From positions 1 to 41,485 of the forward strand of contig JAJFUE010000210.1 in assembly GCA_021372575.1 (NCBI GenBank): DNA of 41,485 bases, given 5' to 3'. Position numbers and translations under genes: made by a program. A model generated the notes under the pieces. The model was not told the origin of the DNA. It was given only the letters and a program-made list of their open reading frames with translations, and searched no databases. This document shows, one piece after another, positions 31,726 through 41,165 of this stretch (position 1 is the stretch's first letter; each line of letters starts with the position of its first letter). This stretch comes from a bacterium. Lineage in GTDB: Bacteria > Sumerlaeota > Sumerlaeia > MVZB01.

Positions 31726-34494
31726 ATGAAAGCTGCGATCAGGGCGATGGCGATTTGCGTGTTGTTGATTACGGCGGCCAGCGCGAAGGACGTGTTCGTT
31801 TCGATCCCGGTCGGCGAGCTCAAGCTGACCGCGGGCGAGATGCCGGAATTGGAAGTCTATCGATGGATGATGGGCGAGTCGCCGCGTGTGACGCTTGAGG
31901 CGGGCGAAGCGTTCCTGATGGTGCCGCCGCGCAGCAACGAACTGCCTCCCCCCGACCAGCCGCGACCCCGGTGGCAGTACACCTTTGTCGCGCGCGTGCC
32001 GGCGGGCAAGGCCGTGGGCGGCTGGATCGTGTTCCCCAAGATGGGCGACCAGGAAGCGCGCGTGGTGAAGTTCAAGCTGCCGGCGGCGAACGGCTCGGCG
32101 CAGGGGGCGGAGCTCAATTTTCAGCGGGCGCGGGAACAGTATTACAACGGGCTCGCCGGCAACGACATGCCGGGGGCGGCGTGGTTCCGGCACCAGGCGG
32201 CCGTCGCGCATGAGGCGCGCGTGAAGCTGCACGATCCCTCCGCAACCGCGCGGAACAGCGATGAAATGGATGAACTGATCGGGATGCGGCGCGGCATGCG
32301 CCAGCGCGGCATCGAAGATACCTATAGTTTGATGAGCGGCGGGCGCGCCGTGAGCGAAAACCTGCGGCTGGATCGCGAATTGATGGTGCGCGGCGGCAAC
32401 GAGGCGATCATGCCGGTAAGCGCGATCAAGGGGATCAGCGTCCGGCCGTTTGCGTGGGACACGCTCCTGAGCGGCACGGCGCCCACGCTCGATCCGCTGG
32501 CCGCCGCAATCCCGGACGACCAGCACGCGATCTTCTTCCCAACCTTCCAGGCGATGGTCGATGTGATGGACGAGGCCGACCGCAACGGGACGCCGATCCT
32601 CGACCTGCTCGAGCCGCGCAGCGAGGACGCACGGACGCGCGAGCGCTACCAGAAACAGCTGTGCCTCGCGACCGACGCCCTCAGCCGCATGCTCGGGCCG
32701 GCGCTGGTGCGCAGCGTCGCTTTCACCGGATCGGACCCGTACCTGCGCACCGGCAGCGATGTCGCAATTCTGTTTGAAGCCGACGCGGCGGCAGTCGCGG
32801 CGCTCATCGGCGCGCGCCAGGCCGCGGCGGCCCAAGCCAATCCCGCCGCCAGGCCCGTCCAAGGCGAAATCGAAGGCGTGAAATACAGCGGCTTCCGCAC
32901 GCCCGACCGCTCGATCTGCACGTATCTGGCGAGCTCGGGCAACGTCGTCGTCGTGAGCAACTCGCCCTATCAGATCGAGCGCATCATCAAAACGATCAAG
33001 GGCAAAACCACGCCGCTTGGCAACGCGAAGGAGTATGCGTTTTTCCGGTCGCGCTACGGGCGCGGCGCCGACGAATCGGCGCTCATCGTCCTGACCGACA
33101 ACACGATCCGGCGCTGGTGCGGGCCCCAGTGGCGGATCGGCAACTCGCGGCGCGTGCGCATGGCGTCGGCGATGAACGAGATGCAGGCGCGCCGGATCGA
33201 GCGTCTCGCCGCCAATGACAAGACGACAAACACGCTCACCCGGGGCCTGATCGGAGTTGACGACGTGACGTGGACCGATGCCGGACCCATTTCCGCAAAA
33301 TACGGCACGCTTGAATTCCAGACGCCGATCGCGGAGCTGAACATCGACCGCGCGACCAGGAGCGAGGCCGATACCTACGCCCGCTTCCGCGACATGTACG
33401 AGATGCAGTGGAGCCGGTTCTTCGATCCGATTGCGATCCGGCTGAGCGTGGCGCCGGGGCGCCTCGGCGCCGACCTGACCGTCATGCCGCTCGTCCTTGG
33501 GACCGACTACCGCGAATTCACCGACCTGACGCGCGGGGCACGGATCAAGCCCGGCGCCGGCGACCCGCACCCCGAGTCGGTGCTGCACTTCGTGATGGCG
33601 ATCAACCGGCAGTCCAGCGCGATCCGGGAGCTGGGCGGGATGCTCTCGCAGCAGACCGGGTCACAGCTGACCAATCCGCTCGGTTGGCTTGGCTCATCGA
33701 TTGCGATTTACGCCGACGCCGACCCGTTCTGGCAGGCCATGGCGCAGGCGAAGCAGGGCGAAGACTTCGCCGAGAAAAACATGGGCCGCATCCCGGTCGC
33801 GGCGACGTTCGAGGTCACCGACGGGCTCAAGCTCGCCGCGTTCCTGACGGCGCTGCACGGGTTCGCCGACCAGAGCGCCCCCGGGATGTCGAGGTGGACG
33901 ACGCTCGACCACAAGGGCAAGCCTTACGTGAGGATTTCCGCGACGCCGTCGGCCGACGAAACCGAAACCGGCACGATGCCGTGGTCCATTTATTATGCGG
34001 CGACGCCGAAGTCGCTGACCGTGACGCTCAACGAGGCGCTGCTCAAGCGCGCACTCGACCGGCAGGCGGCCAGGCCCGCGGCCGCCGCAACCGACTGGCA
34101 GGGCCAGAGCCTGGCGCTCAATGCGCGCAAGGGCGCGCTCGACGTCGTCAACGCCGCCGGGAGCGAATCCTACCAGAAGACCATGCAGGAGCGGTCTTGG
34201 GCGAACCTGCCGATCCTCAACGAGTGGCGGAAAATGTTCCCCGGCGAGGACCCGGCGGCCGTTCACGAGCGGCTGTGGGGGGTGCGGCTGGTCGATCCGG
34301 CGGGCGGGCAATACACGTGGAACGACGAGTGGAAGACGATGGAGTCGAGCGTGTATGGCAACCCGGCGGCGGCGCGGTTGGGAAGCGGGATGCCGGAGGC
34401 GCTGACGCGCATCAACAGCCTCGCGATGGGCGTCACGTTCGAAAACGACGGCCTGCGGGCCCGGGCCAACATCAACCGGGCGCCGAAGCCGTGA
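31726..34494 (+). CDS. large secreted protein of unknown function
   Basis: A 922-aa exported protein. MKAAIRAMAICVLLITAASA is a signal peptide, cleaved near ASAKD; GGAGGT lies 7 nt upstream of the ATG. No membrane helix or lipobox follows. The middle has a repeat-poor alpha/beta pattern, with VVVVSNSPYQIERIIKTIKG and AEYAFFRSRYGRG-like blocks (about 420-455) that resemble part of DUF3352-type proteins. The frame upstream of 31726 runs through the hexamer repeat and is not coding. It ends with a terminator-like hairpin at 34591-34621. It has no obvious enzymatic motif. Confidence 0.75.
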   Translation: MKAAIRAMAICVLLITAASAKDVFVSIPVGELKLTAGEMPELEVYRWMMGESPRVTLEAGEAFLMVPPRSNELPPPDQPRPRWQYTFVARVPAGKAVGGWIVFPKMGDQEARVVKFKLPAANGSAQGAELNFQRAREQYYNGLAGNDMPGAAWFRHQAAVAHEARVKLHDPSATARNSDEMDELIGMRRGMRQRGIEDTYSLMSGGRAVSENLRLDRELMVRGGNEAIMPVSAIKGISVRPFAWDTLLSGTAPTLDPLAAAIPDDQHAIFFPTFQAMVDVMDEADRNGTPILDLLEPRSEDARTRERYQKQLCLATDALSRMLGPALVRSVAFTGSDPYLRTGSDVAILFEADAAAVAALIGARQAAAAQANPAARPVQGEIEGVKYSGFRTPDRSICTYLASSGNVVVVSNSPYQIERIIKTIKGKTTPLGNAKEYAFFRSRYGRGADESALIVLTDNTIRRWCGPQWRIGNSRRVRMASAMNEMQARRIERLAANDKTTNTLTRGLIGVDDVTWTDAGPISAKYGTLEFQTPIAELNIDRATRSEADTYARFRDMYEMQWSRFFDPIAIRLSVAPGRLGADLTVMPLVLGTDYREFTDLTRGARIKPGAGDPHPESVLHFVMAINRQSSAIRELGGMLSQQTGSQLTNPLGWLGSSIAIYADADPFWQAMAQAKQGEDFAEKNMGRIPVAATFEVTDGLKLAAFLTALHGFADQSAPGMSRWTTLDHKGKPYVRISATPSADETETGTMPWSIYYAATPKSLTVTLNEALLKRALDRQAARPAAAATDWQGQSLALNARKGALDVVNAAGSESYQKTMQERSWANLPILNEWRKMFPGEDPAAVHERLWGVRLVDPAGGQYTWNDEWKTMESSVYGNPAAARLGSGMPEALTRINSLAMGVTFENDGLRARANINRAPKP

Positions 34495-34533
34495 CAGGAC
34501 ATTCAACTCATCAGTGACGGGTTTGTTGATCTA

Positions 34534-34556
34534 GTAAATTAGGTTGTAAATTAGGT
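34534..34556 (+). repeat. 12-bp direct repeat GTAAATTAGGT
   Basis: GTAAATTAGGT at 34534-34544 and again at 34546-34556. It lies just after the secreted gene. A small hairpin CTGTAA-GAT-TTACAG at 34562-34576 follows. Confidence 0.6.
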
Positions 34557-34590
34557 CATCCCTGTAAGATTTACAGTCAACTCCTTCCGT

Positions 34591-34635
34591 CCCCTGGATG
34601 GTTCCAACGAGAGTCCAGGGGAAGTCTTTTATTTT
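34591..34635 (+). terminator. terminator of the secreted-protein gene
   Basis: Perfect 8-bp stem CCCCTGGA/TCCAGGGG (34591-34598 and 34614-34621) followed by AAGTCTTTTATTTT. Confidence 0.6.
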
Positions 34636-34714
34636 CAGCAATCTGCAAATCAAACACGCCGCCCTCAAACGTGCCCGTTTATTGCTCTTTAGTTGGCTCG
34701 TGATGGGAGGGGGG

Positions 34715-34792
34715 CCAACCGTGCGGGAATTCAGGGCTCCCATCATCCAGCCCGATCATCTCAGAGATGAGCCCGGGCTCCCGCACGGCTGG
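34715..34792. repeat. nested palindrome upstream of the 123-aa gene
   Basis: Outer arms CCAACCGTGCGGGA (34715-34728) and TCCCGCACGGCTGG (34779-34792) pair at 13 of 14 positions, the odd one being a possible G-U. Inside are GGGCTC/GAGCCC (34734-34739 and 34769-34774) and a perfect TCATCTC-A-GAGATGA (34756-34770). It could be an RNA leader for the gene 46 bp downstream, or a remnant of a mobile element. The rest of the gap 34495-34837 is described in the neighbouring entries. Confidence 0.65.
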
Positions 34793-34837
34793 TTGTTCGA
34801 TAGACGGATCAAATGTGCGACGGGAAGGAGAACCGCC

Positions 34838-35209
34838 ATGCGTTTCACAAAGGATGCATTCCTGAACAGGGCGCTTCACGAGGTCGAGCTTGCCGCCCAG
34901 CGGACCGGGCGCAAGCTGAAGGGCTTCATCGAGAACAAAACCTCGCCCGTCCCGCAGCTTCTCATCTTTGACGAATTCATCGGCAAGGGGCCGCTGCTGA
35001 TGTTCCTTGTTTCGGATGATGGTTTTATTCCGCTCAAGTCCTTCGGGAGCCTGTTGCCGCTCGACGTGCAGCGGCCGTTCGGGCTCAGGAAGATCTTTCC
35101 GCTGATCACGGCCCTGCCGCGGCAGCCCGATGACGAGTTCGTTCCGATCGACTACGGCGACGTCGTCCAGAGCCTCCGGTTTTTCTGGTGCCGGTATCTA
35201 AAGCTTTGA
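34838..35209 (+). CDS. 123-aa protein of unknown function
   Basis: A soluble protein: MRFTKDAFLNRALHEVELAA, then FIENKTSPVPQLLIFDEFIG, GPLLMFLVSDDGFIPLKSF and LRFFWCRYLKL. GGAAGGAGAA lies about 8 nt before the ATG at 34838, so this start is firm; the open frame upstream contains the palindrome. I do not recognise a family. The gene lies 94 bp before lysA in the same direction and may share its transcript. Confidence 0.6.
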   Translation: MRFTKDAFLNRALHEVELAAQRTGRKLKGFIENKTSPVPQLLIFDEFIGKGPLLMFLVSDDGFIPLKSFGSLLPLDVQRPFGLRKIFPLITALPRQPDDEFVPIDYGDVVQSLRFFWCRYLKL

Positions 35210-35303
35210 GCGGTGATTGCGGATTGGCGGGGAACCCGTTAGGATGGCGGATGTGACTGCGCGCAAGGCGCGGTCCTGAATCCGAAGGGAAAGCCCGCGA
35301 GCC

Positions 35304-36566
35304 ATGCAGTTCCCGGTTCCGTTTTCGAGCGATGAGCAACTGATCGGTATTGCCGAAAAATACGGCACGCCGCTGTTCGTGCACGACGAGTCGGCCTACG
35401 AGCGTTGCGGAAAAGAAGCGCTTGCGGCGCCGAACGCGTTCGGCCTGAGTGTGCGCTACGCCATGAAGGCCAACTCGCACCGCGCGGTGCTGCGCATCTT
35501 CGAGCGGCTCGGGATCGCGATCGACGCCTCCTCGATCTACGAAGTCGAGCGCGCGCTGGCGGCGGGGATCGCGCCGGAGAAGATCCAGCTGACGAGCCAG
35601 GAAGTGCAGCCGGCCGAACGGCTGCGCGAGCTGATCGCGAAGGGGATTCAATACAACGCGACCTCGCTCGAGCAGTTGCGCATCTTCGCGTGGCTCGACT
35701 GCGCGAAGGACACGCCGATCTCGATCCGCGTCAACCCGGGGCTCGGGTCGGGGCACAACAACCGCACCAACACGGCGGGCCGCGGCGCATCCTTCGGCGT
35801 CTGGCACAGCCACCTGAAGGAAGCGCTGAAGCTCATCGAAGAAAATGGATTGAAGATCGAGCGCCTGCACACGCACGTCGGCTCCGGGAGCGACTGGCGC
35901 GTGTGGCAGAAGGCCGCCCTCCTCACCCTCAAGATCGCGGCGAAGATGCCGGACGTCAAGACCGTCAACATGGGCGGCGGCTACAAGATCGACCGCGTGC
36001 GGCCCGAAAAATCGATCGACCTGCAGAGCGCGTTCAAGCCGGTCAAGAAGGCGTTCAAGGATTTCGCCAGGGAAACCGGGCGCAAGCTCAGGCTCGAAAT
36101 CGAGCCCGGCACCTACCTGGCCGCCAATTCGTGCATCCTGCTGGCGCGCGTCGAGGACATCTGCGACACCGGCCCCAAGGGCTACGAGTTCCTGAAGATC
36201 AACGGTTCGATGACCGAGCTGTTGCGGCCGATGATTTACGGCGCGCACCACCCGATCCGGTTGCTGGGCAGGGGCGAGGAGACCGAGGCGGACTACGTCG
36301 TCGTCGGCACGACGTGCGAGAGCGGCGACATCTTCACGCCGAAGGAATACGACCCCGAGGGGATTGACACGGTCAGCCTGCCCCGTGCCGAGCGCGGCGA
36401 TATCGTCGCGGTGCTGGGCGCGGGGGCGTATGGGTTGTCGATGAGCGCGAAGAACTACAACACGCGCCCGATCTGCGCCGAGGTGATGATCGGCAAGGAC
36501 GGGGCAGACCGGTTGATCACGAAGCGGCAGAAGCCCGAAGAGATCTGGGCGCGGGAGCTGGATTAA
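35304..36566 (+). CDS. lysA: diaminopimelate decarboxylase
   Basis: A 420-aa PLP enzyme that decarboxylates meso-diaminopimelate to lysine, the last step of the pathway. PLP-binding Lys55 is in YAMKANSHR; HTHVGSGSDW, MGGGYKID and LEIEPGTYL line the barrel; CESGDIF supplies the active-site Cys at the dimer interface; YNTRP closes the C-terminus. It is the fold-type III barrel. Its length is standard. Start ATG, upstream GGGAAAG. Close relatives also decarboxylate arginine or ornithine, but the CESGD loop fits DapDC. Confidence 0.92.
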   Translation: MQFPVPFSSDEQLIGIAEKYGTPLFVHDESAYERCGKEALAAPNAFGLSVRYAMKANSHRAVLRIFERLGIAIDASSIYEVERALAAGIAPEKIQLTSQEVQPAERLRELIAKGIQYNATSLEQLRIFAWLDCAKDTPISIRVNPGLGSGHNNRTNTAGRGASFGVWHSHLKEALKLIEENGLKIERLHTHVGSGSDWRVWQKAALLTLKIAAKMPDVKTVNMGGGYKIDRVRPEKSIDLQSAFKPVKKAFKDFARETGRKLRLEIEPGTYLAANSCILLARVEDICDTGPKGYEFLKINGSMTELLRPMIYGAHHPIRLLGRGEETEADYVVVGTTCESGDIFTPKEYDPEGIDTVSLPRAERGDIVAVLGAGAYGLSMSAKNYNTRPICAEVMIGKDGADRLITKRQKPEEIWARELD

Positions 36567-36569
36567 ACA

Positions 36570-36614
36570 ATGGGACCCATGGGACTTATGGGGCTAATGG
36601 GAATAATGGGAGCG
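36570..36614. repeat. ATGGGAnnn nonamer tandem repeat
   Basis: Five units of exactly 9 bp: ATGGGACCC, ATGGGACTT, ATGGGGCTA, ATGGGAATA and ATGGGAGCG. It fills the gap between the lysA stop and the convergent methyltransferase stop. Confidence 0.9.
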
Positions 36615-36615
36615 A

Positions 36616-37308
36616 TTAGAGTTTCCGGCAGTGGTAAATCAGGAACCCTTCGCTCGGGTTTTCCCTGCTTAAAATCTCAAACCCCGCGCGTTGCAACAGG
36701 CCTTCCATGATCCAGTCGTAGGTGCTGAATTCCTGGGCGACGTGACGGGCGGCCTCGACGCGCATGTTGGGGAACGCGCCGGCGAAGTGCTCGAAGGCGG
36801 GCTCGGGGGATTCGCCGTCGGGGACGGCGAACACGACGTCGCGCAGGATGAACTGGCCGCCCTGCTTCAAGACGCGCGCGACATTCCTCAACGCCACCAG
36901 TTTCCACGCGTCCGGCAAATGATGCAGCGCGGCGCCCGAGAGCGCCGCGTCGAAGTGCGCGGCCGGCAGGTCCATCGTCAGGAAGCCGCTGTGCTGCGTC
37001 GCGATCGGCGGCAGGCCCTCATCGGCCGCTTTTTTCTTAATGAATTCGAGCATGATCGGCGAGACGTCGATCGCGGTGACGTTCATGCCGGCCGCCGCCG
37101 CCGCGCGCGCAAACCGGCCCGTGCCGCAGCCGATCTCAAGAATCCACGAACCGGAGGGCAGGTTGAATTTCGCGAGGTCCTCGCGATTTTCGGCGGCCAC
37201 GTCACGGAATGAACCCATGCGGTGGTCATAGGCTTCGACCTGGGCGAGATCGGCGTAATCGGTGCCGACCTGCTGCATTTCGTTCCATTGCCAGTCGGGT
37301 CTGGTCAT
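36616..37308 (-). CDS. class I SAM-dependent methyltransferase
   Basis: A 230-aa methyltransferase. The SAM motif I is WILEIGCGTGRFARAAAAAG, motif II is MNVTAIDVS, then FDAALSGAALHHL (motif IV) and GGQFILRDVVF. The acceptor cannot be inferred; the fold is that of small-molecule/quinone-type methyltransferases. GGAGA lies 8 nt before the ATG. It starts 18 bp after the stop of the ClC gene and is the third gene of the mnmG operon. Confidence 0.85.
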   Translation of the reverse strand: MTRPDWQWNEMQQVGTDYADLAQVEAYDHRMGSFRDVAAENREDLAKFNLPSGSWILEIGCGTGRFARAAAAAGMNVTAIDVSPIMLEFIKKKAADEGLPPIATQHSGFLTMDLPAAHFDAALSGAALHHLPDAWKLVALRNVARVLKQGGQFILRDVVFAVPDGESPEPAFEHFAGAFPNMRVEAARHVAQEFSTYDWIMEGLLQRAGFEILSRENPSEGFLIYHCRKL

Positions 37309-37326
37309 CGGAAATCTCCAATCTCC

Positions 37327-39093
37327 CTAAGCCTGATCGGGTTTCGTGAGTTCGTAGTAGGCGTCCAGGACGTCCTGGCGCGAGACGACGCCGATGAATG
37401 GGGCCTTGGCGGCGGCGGTCTCGAACACCGGCAACACCTCCGATTCCACGTTGCTGAAGATGGCCAGGACGGACCGGATCGTCATCTCCGGATTGAGGCG
37501 CGGAATGAACGCATCGACGATATCGGACAGCACCAGCAGCCGGCCGAGATCGTCCTCGGAGATGGCCAGCCGCATCTCATGCAGCGAGAGAATGCCCAGG
37601 AAGACCCCCTCGCGCCGGACGACGAACCAGCGGGCAGGGCACTGCTTGCAATGCTCGAGGGCGGCGCTGACCGACATGGCCGCGGGCAGTTCCTCGAACC
37701 GGTCCAACACCGGCATCGAATCGATTTTCATCAGGCTGAGCGGATCGAGCCGGCGCGTGCGGTCCAGGTCGATGCCCGAGCGCAACATATCGTGCGTGTA
37801 AACCGAGCCGCTGCGGAAGCGCTGCATCACGAACGCGCTCAGGGCGACGGTGGTCAGGAGCGGCAGCAGGATGTCGGTGCGGTAGGCCGTGTGCCGCAGG
37901 GCGAGCATGATCGCGGTGAATGGCGCGCCGAGTGCCCCGCTGATCAGGCCGGCCATCCCCATGACCGCGTAAGGCATGGCCGATGCCGCCCAGCCGATGC
38001 GCGCGAAGAACAGGCCGAACACCGCGCCGCCCATGATGCCGATGAACACGGCCGGGGCGAATGAGCCGCCGGGATTGCCCGAACCCAGCGTGAGGCCGGT
38101 GGCGAGCATTTTAAACACCAGTAGCAGCAGCAGGATTCCGATCCCCTCGGGGTGGGCGATCACGCGCGACATCCAGTCGTAACCTTCGCCCATGACGCGG
38201 GGGAAGAAGACGCCGATGAAGCCGACGAGCAGGCCGCCGAGCGCGGGCTTGAGCCACAGCGGAATCGCGACTCTTTTCATGCCGCGGAGGCATCCGCTCA
38301 GGCTGCGAACATAGATGATCGAGAGAATCCCGCAGAGCAGGCCGAAGGCGACGAAGATCGGCAGCTCGCGCGACGGGATGCTGAAGGGCTGAATCTGGAT
38401 CGCCATGTAGTCGCCGAGGAACGCATGCGCAATGACCGAGGCGACGACCGAGGCGATGGCGATGGGCGTGAACGAGGCGACCTCGTAATTGCGCAGAATG
38501 ACTTCGAGGGCGAAGAAAATCCCGGCGATGGGGGCGTTGAACACGGCCGAGATGCCGGCCGCCACGCCCGCGGCGATCATCGTTTTCATCAACCGGTGCG
38601 GAATTCGCGACGTTCGGCTGAGCACGCTGCCCGTGATGGAACCGATTTCGGCGATGGGGCCCTCGGGGCCGGCCGAACCGCCCGTGGCGAGGGTGATCGT
38701 CGCCAACGCCGATGGGATCGCCATCTTGATGCTGAACTGATGCTGGCCCGAGGCGACCGCCTGCATGATGGCCGGGATGCCGTGGGTGCCCTTGAACTTG
38801 CCGAGCTTGAAGATGAGAAATCCCGTAACGAGACCCCCGAGGGCGGGCATGACGAGGCGCCTGAGCGCCGCCAGCGACCAGACGTTGATTTGCCCGGCCT
38901 CGCCGTGATACGGGAAAAGGAGGCGCTCGCCGTAGATGGCGCTCAGGCGGAAGCCGACCGTGACGAGGGCCGCAACCGCCCCGACCACCGCGCCCATGAT
39001 CATCAGGAACGTAAAGCGGCTGATGGCGATGGTGCGGCCGGCCAATGTGATCCGGATCGTGCCGACGGAGGAGTTGGGATCGTTGCCGTTCAT
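37327..39093 (-). CDS. ClC family chloride channel/transporter with CBS domains
   Basis: A 588-aa inner-membrane protein with the ClC fold. [14 protein letters not shown] (about 138-151) carries the gating Glu144; [16 protein letters not shown] is the second anion-selectivity motif. The segment [19 protein letters not shown] is at the position of the proton-glutamate loop (EEMR in the E. coli exchanger); here a Val seems to replace the second Glu. Two CBS domains (about 440-580) make up the C-terminus and could bind adenine nucleotides. Its start overlaps the mnmG stop as ATGA. It could be a chloride or fluoride-insensitive anion transporter; direction is not determined. Confidence 0.9.
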   Translation of the reverse strand: MNGNDPNSSVGTIRITLAGRTIAISRFTFLMIMGAVVGAVAALVTVGFRLSAIYGERLLFPYHGEAGQINVWSLAALRRLVMPALGGLVTGFLIFKLGKFKGTHGIPAIMQAVASGQHQFSIKMAIPSALATITLATGGSAGPEGPIAEIGSITGSVLSRTSRIPHRLMKTMIAAGVAAGISAVFNAPIAGIFFALEVILRNYEVASFTPIAIASVVASVIAHAFLGDYMAIQIQPFSIPSRELPIFVAFGLLCGILSIIYVRSLSGCLRGMKRVAIPLWLKPALGGLLVGFIGVFFPRVMGEGYDWMSRVIAHPEGIGILLLLLVFKMLATGLTLGSGNPGGSFAPAVFIGIMGGAVFGLFFARIGWAASAMPYAVMGMAGLISGALGAPFTAIMLALRHTAYRTDILLPLLTTVALSAFVMQRFRSGSVYTHDMLRSGIDLDRTRRLDPLSLMKIDSMPVLDRFEELPAAMSVSAALEHCKQCPARWFVVRREGVFLGILSLHEMRLAISEDDLGRLLVLSDIVDAFIPRLNPEMTIRSVLAIFSNVESEVLPVFETAAAKAPFIGVVSRQDVLDAYYELTKPDQA

Positions 39094-41009
39094 GGTTGGG
39101 CGAGTGCTTCTGCGGCGTGGCCGCGGAGGTGGATCATGACCAGTGCCAGGTCGGTTGAGTTGATGCCGGCGATGCGGCCGGCATGGCCGAACGTTGCCGG
39201 CCGGAACCGCGCGAGTTTCTCGCGGGCCTCGGCGCGCAGGCCGTGGATTTTCTTGTAATCGAGCGCGGGCGGGAGCGGGCGCTCCTCGGCGCGGCGCATG
39301 CGCTCGACCTGCTCGATCTGCTTCCTGATGTAACCGGCGTACTTGAACTGCAGGACGACTTGCTCGCGAGCGCGCGTGAGCTGGCGCGGGTCGAGGCCGT
39401 CGGGGTTGGGATCGAACAGGCCGGCGAGTGTGGCGGCGGCGGCGGTAACCTCGGGCCGGGCCATGAACTGCGCGCCGCTGGACTGGCGCTCCGGGATCGG
39501 AAGGCCGGCGGCCGTGAATTCGTCGCGAGGAACGCGCTCGGGAACGAACGTCATCGCTTCGATCCGCGCGGTTTCGGCATCGACCCGCTCGCGATATCGC
39601 TCGAACGCCGACCAGCGTTCATCGCCGATCAGGCCGACGCGGCGGCCGTAAGGGGTCATGCGCAGGTCGGCTGTGTCGTGACGCAATAATAAACGGTATT
39701 CGGCGCGGCTCGTGAACATGCGGTAGGGCTCGCGATGCTCCATCGTGATGAGGTCGTCGATGAGCACGCCGATGTAGGCCTCGTCGCGGCGCAGGACGAG
39801 CGGCTCACCGCCCTTGAGAGCCATCACGGCGTTGATCCCGGCGATGAGCCCCTGCGCCGCCGCTTCTTCGTAACCCGATGTCCCGTTGATCTGGCCCGCC
39901 AGATAGAGCCCCGCCACCGGTTTCGATTCCAGCGTCGGCCATAGCTGGAGCGGCGGGCAGTAGGTGTATTCAACGGCGTAACCGGGCTTGAGGAACTCGA
40001 CGTTCTCGAGGCCCGGGACCGAACGGACCATCGCGTCCTGCACGTCCTCGGGAAGGCTCGTCGGCATGCCGTTGGGGTAAATCGAATCGTTGCCGAGGCT
40101 TTCGGGCTCGAGGAAAATCTGGTGGCGCTCCTTCTCGGGGAAGCGCACGACCTTGTCCTCGATCGACGGGCAATAGCGCGGGCCGACGCCCTGGATGACG
40201 CCGGTGTAAAGCGGCGAGCGGTCGAGTCCGCCACGGATGATCTCGTGCGTGCGGGCATTGGTGTAGCCGATGAAGCACGAGACCTGCGGCCGATCGATCG
40301 AGGCCGTCATGAAAGAAAACGGCGGCGGCGGATCGTCGCCCGGCTGCTCCTCGAACCGGCTCCAGTCGATCGTGTTCGCGCGGAGGCGCGGAGGGGTGCC
40401 GGTCTTGAGCCGGCCGGTTTCGAAGCCGGCGCGCTGAAGCGCATCGCCGAGGCCGACGGCGGAATTCTCGCCAAGCCGGCCGGCGGGAAAATGCGTGAGC
40501 CCGATGTGGATCAGGCCGTCGAGGAACGTGCCGGTCGTAAGGATGACGGCGCGCGCGCGGACGGGTTCGGCGGTGCCTTGGCCGGTGTCAACGACGACAC
40601 CCGCGATGCGGCCCTGCTCGATGATGAGGTCCACCGCCGTGCCGGCGGCCAGCGTGAGGTTCGGCGTGGCCTGCATCCGCGCGCGCATCCAGGCGTTATA
40701 GGCGGGCTTGTCGCACTGGGCGCGCGGGGCCTGGACGGCCGGGCCCTTGCGCGTGTTGAGCATGCGGAACTGGATGCCGGTGGCGTCGGTGGCGACGGCC
40801 TGAATGCCGCCGAGGGCGTCGATCTCGCGGACGAGGTGGCCTTTGGCCAGCCCGCCCATCGACGGGTTGCACGACATAAGCGCAACATGGCGTGGGTCCA
40901 TGGTGAGGAGGAGCGTCGAAAGCCCGAGCCGCGCGCAGGCATGGGCCGCCTCGCAACCCGCATGGCCCGCGCCGACCACGATCACGTCGAAATAATCATT
41001 CAAGCGCAT
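39090..41009 (-). CDS. mnmG: tRNA uridine-5-carboxymethylaminomethyl modification enzyme, FAD subunit
   Basis: A 639-aa protein. With MnmE it makes cmnm5U or nm5U at tRNA position 34. The FAD motif is [19 protein letters not shown] (about 9-27), followed by [20 protein letters not shown] and the middle block [16 protein letters not shown]. The C-terminal helical domain with [15 protein letters not shown] and [18 protein letters not shown] is the tRNA/MnmE-binding part. The ATG at 41009 is preferred, since the earlier ATG adds a tail with no homology. MnmE is not in the window. It heads an operon with the ClC and methyltransferase genes. Confidence 0.96.
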   Translation of the reverse strand: MRLNDYFDVIVVGAGHAGCEAAHACARLGLSTLLLTMDPRHVALMSCNPSMGGLAKGHLVREIDALGGIQAVATDATGIQFRMLNTRKGPAVQAPRAQCDKPAYNAWMRARMQATPNLTLAAGTAVDLIIEQGRIAGVVVDTGQGTAEPVRARAVILTTGTFLDGLIHIGLTHFPAGRLGENSAVGLGDALQRAGFETGRLKTGTPPRLRANTIDWSRFEEQPGDDPPPPFSFMTASIDRPQVSCFIGYTNARTHEIIRGGLDRSPLYTGVIQGVGPRYCPSIEDKVVRFPEKERHQIFLEPESLGNDSIYPNGMPTSLPEDVQDAMVRSVPGLENVEFLKPGYAVEYTYCPPLQLWPTLESKPVAGLYLAGQINGTSGYEEAAAQGLIAGINAVMALKGGEPLVLRRDEAYIGVLIDDLITMEHREPYRMFTSRAEYRLLLRHDTADLRMTPYGRRVGLIGDERWSAFERYRERVDAETARIEAMTFVPERVPRDEFTAAGLPIPERQSSGAQFMARPEVTAAAATLAGLFDPNPDGLDPRQLTRAREQVVLQFKYAGYIRKQIEQVERMRRAEERPLPPALDYKKIHGLRAEAREKLARFRPATFGHAGRIAGINSTDLALVMIHLRGHAAEALAQP

Positions 41010-41165
41010 GCAAGCACCAACTGAAGTCGTCCATGCCATTCGGCCGAGACGCACGCTGTCTGATTCTATCCTTTCCTCACCGGCTGGCAAACCCAAAACA
41101 GTGGCAATTCCGCGCTGGCAATCCCCTCTCCTTATGCTATGGTCACTGCGTATGGTGTTTCGCCC

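Noticed and set aside
34679-34879. Group II intron-like motif (GCCGTGCGGG...CCCGCACGG) on the minus strand
   Set aside because: Only the stem resembles the intron motif. No reverse transcriptase, domain V or intron boundaries are present within the window.
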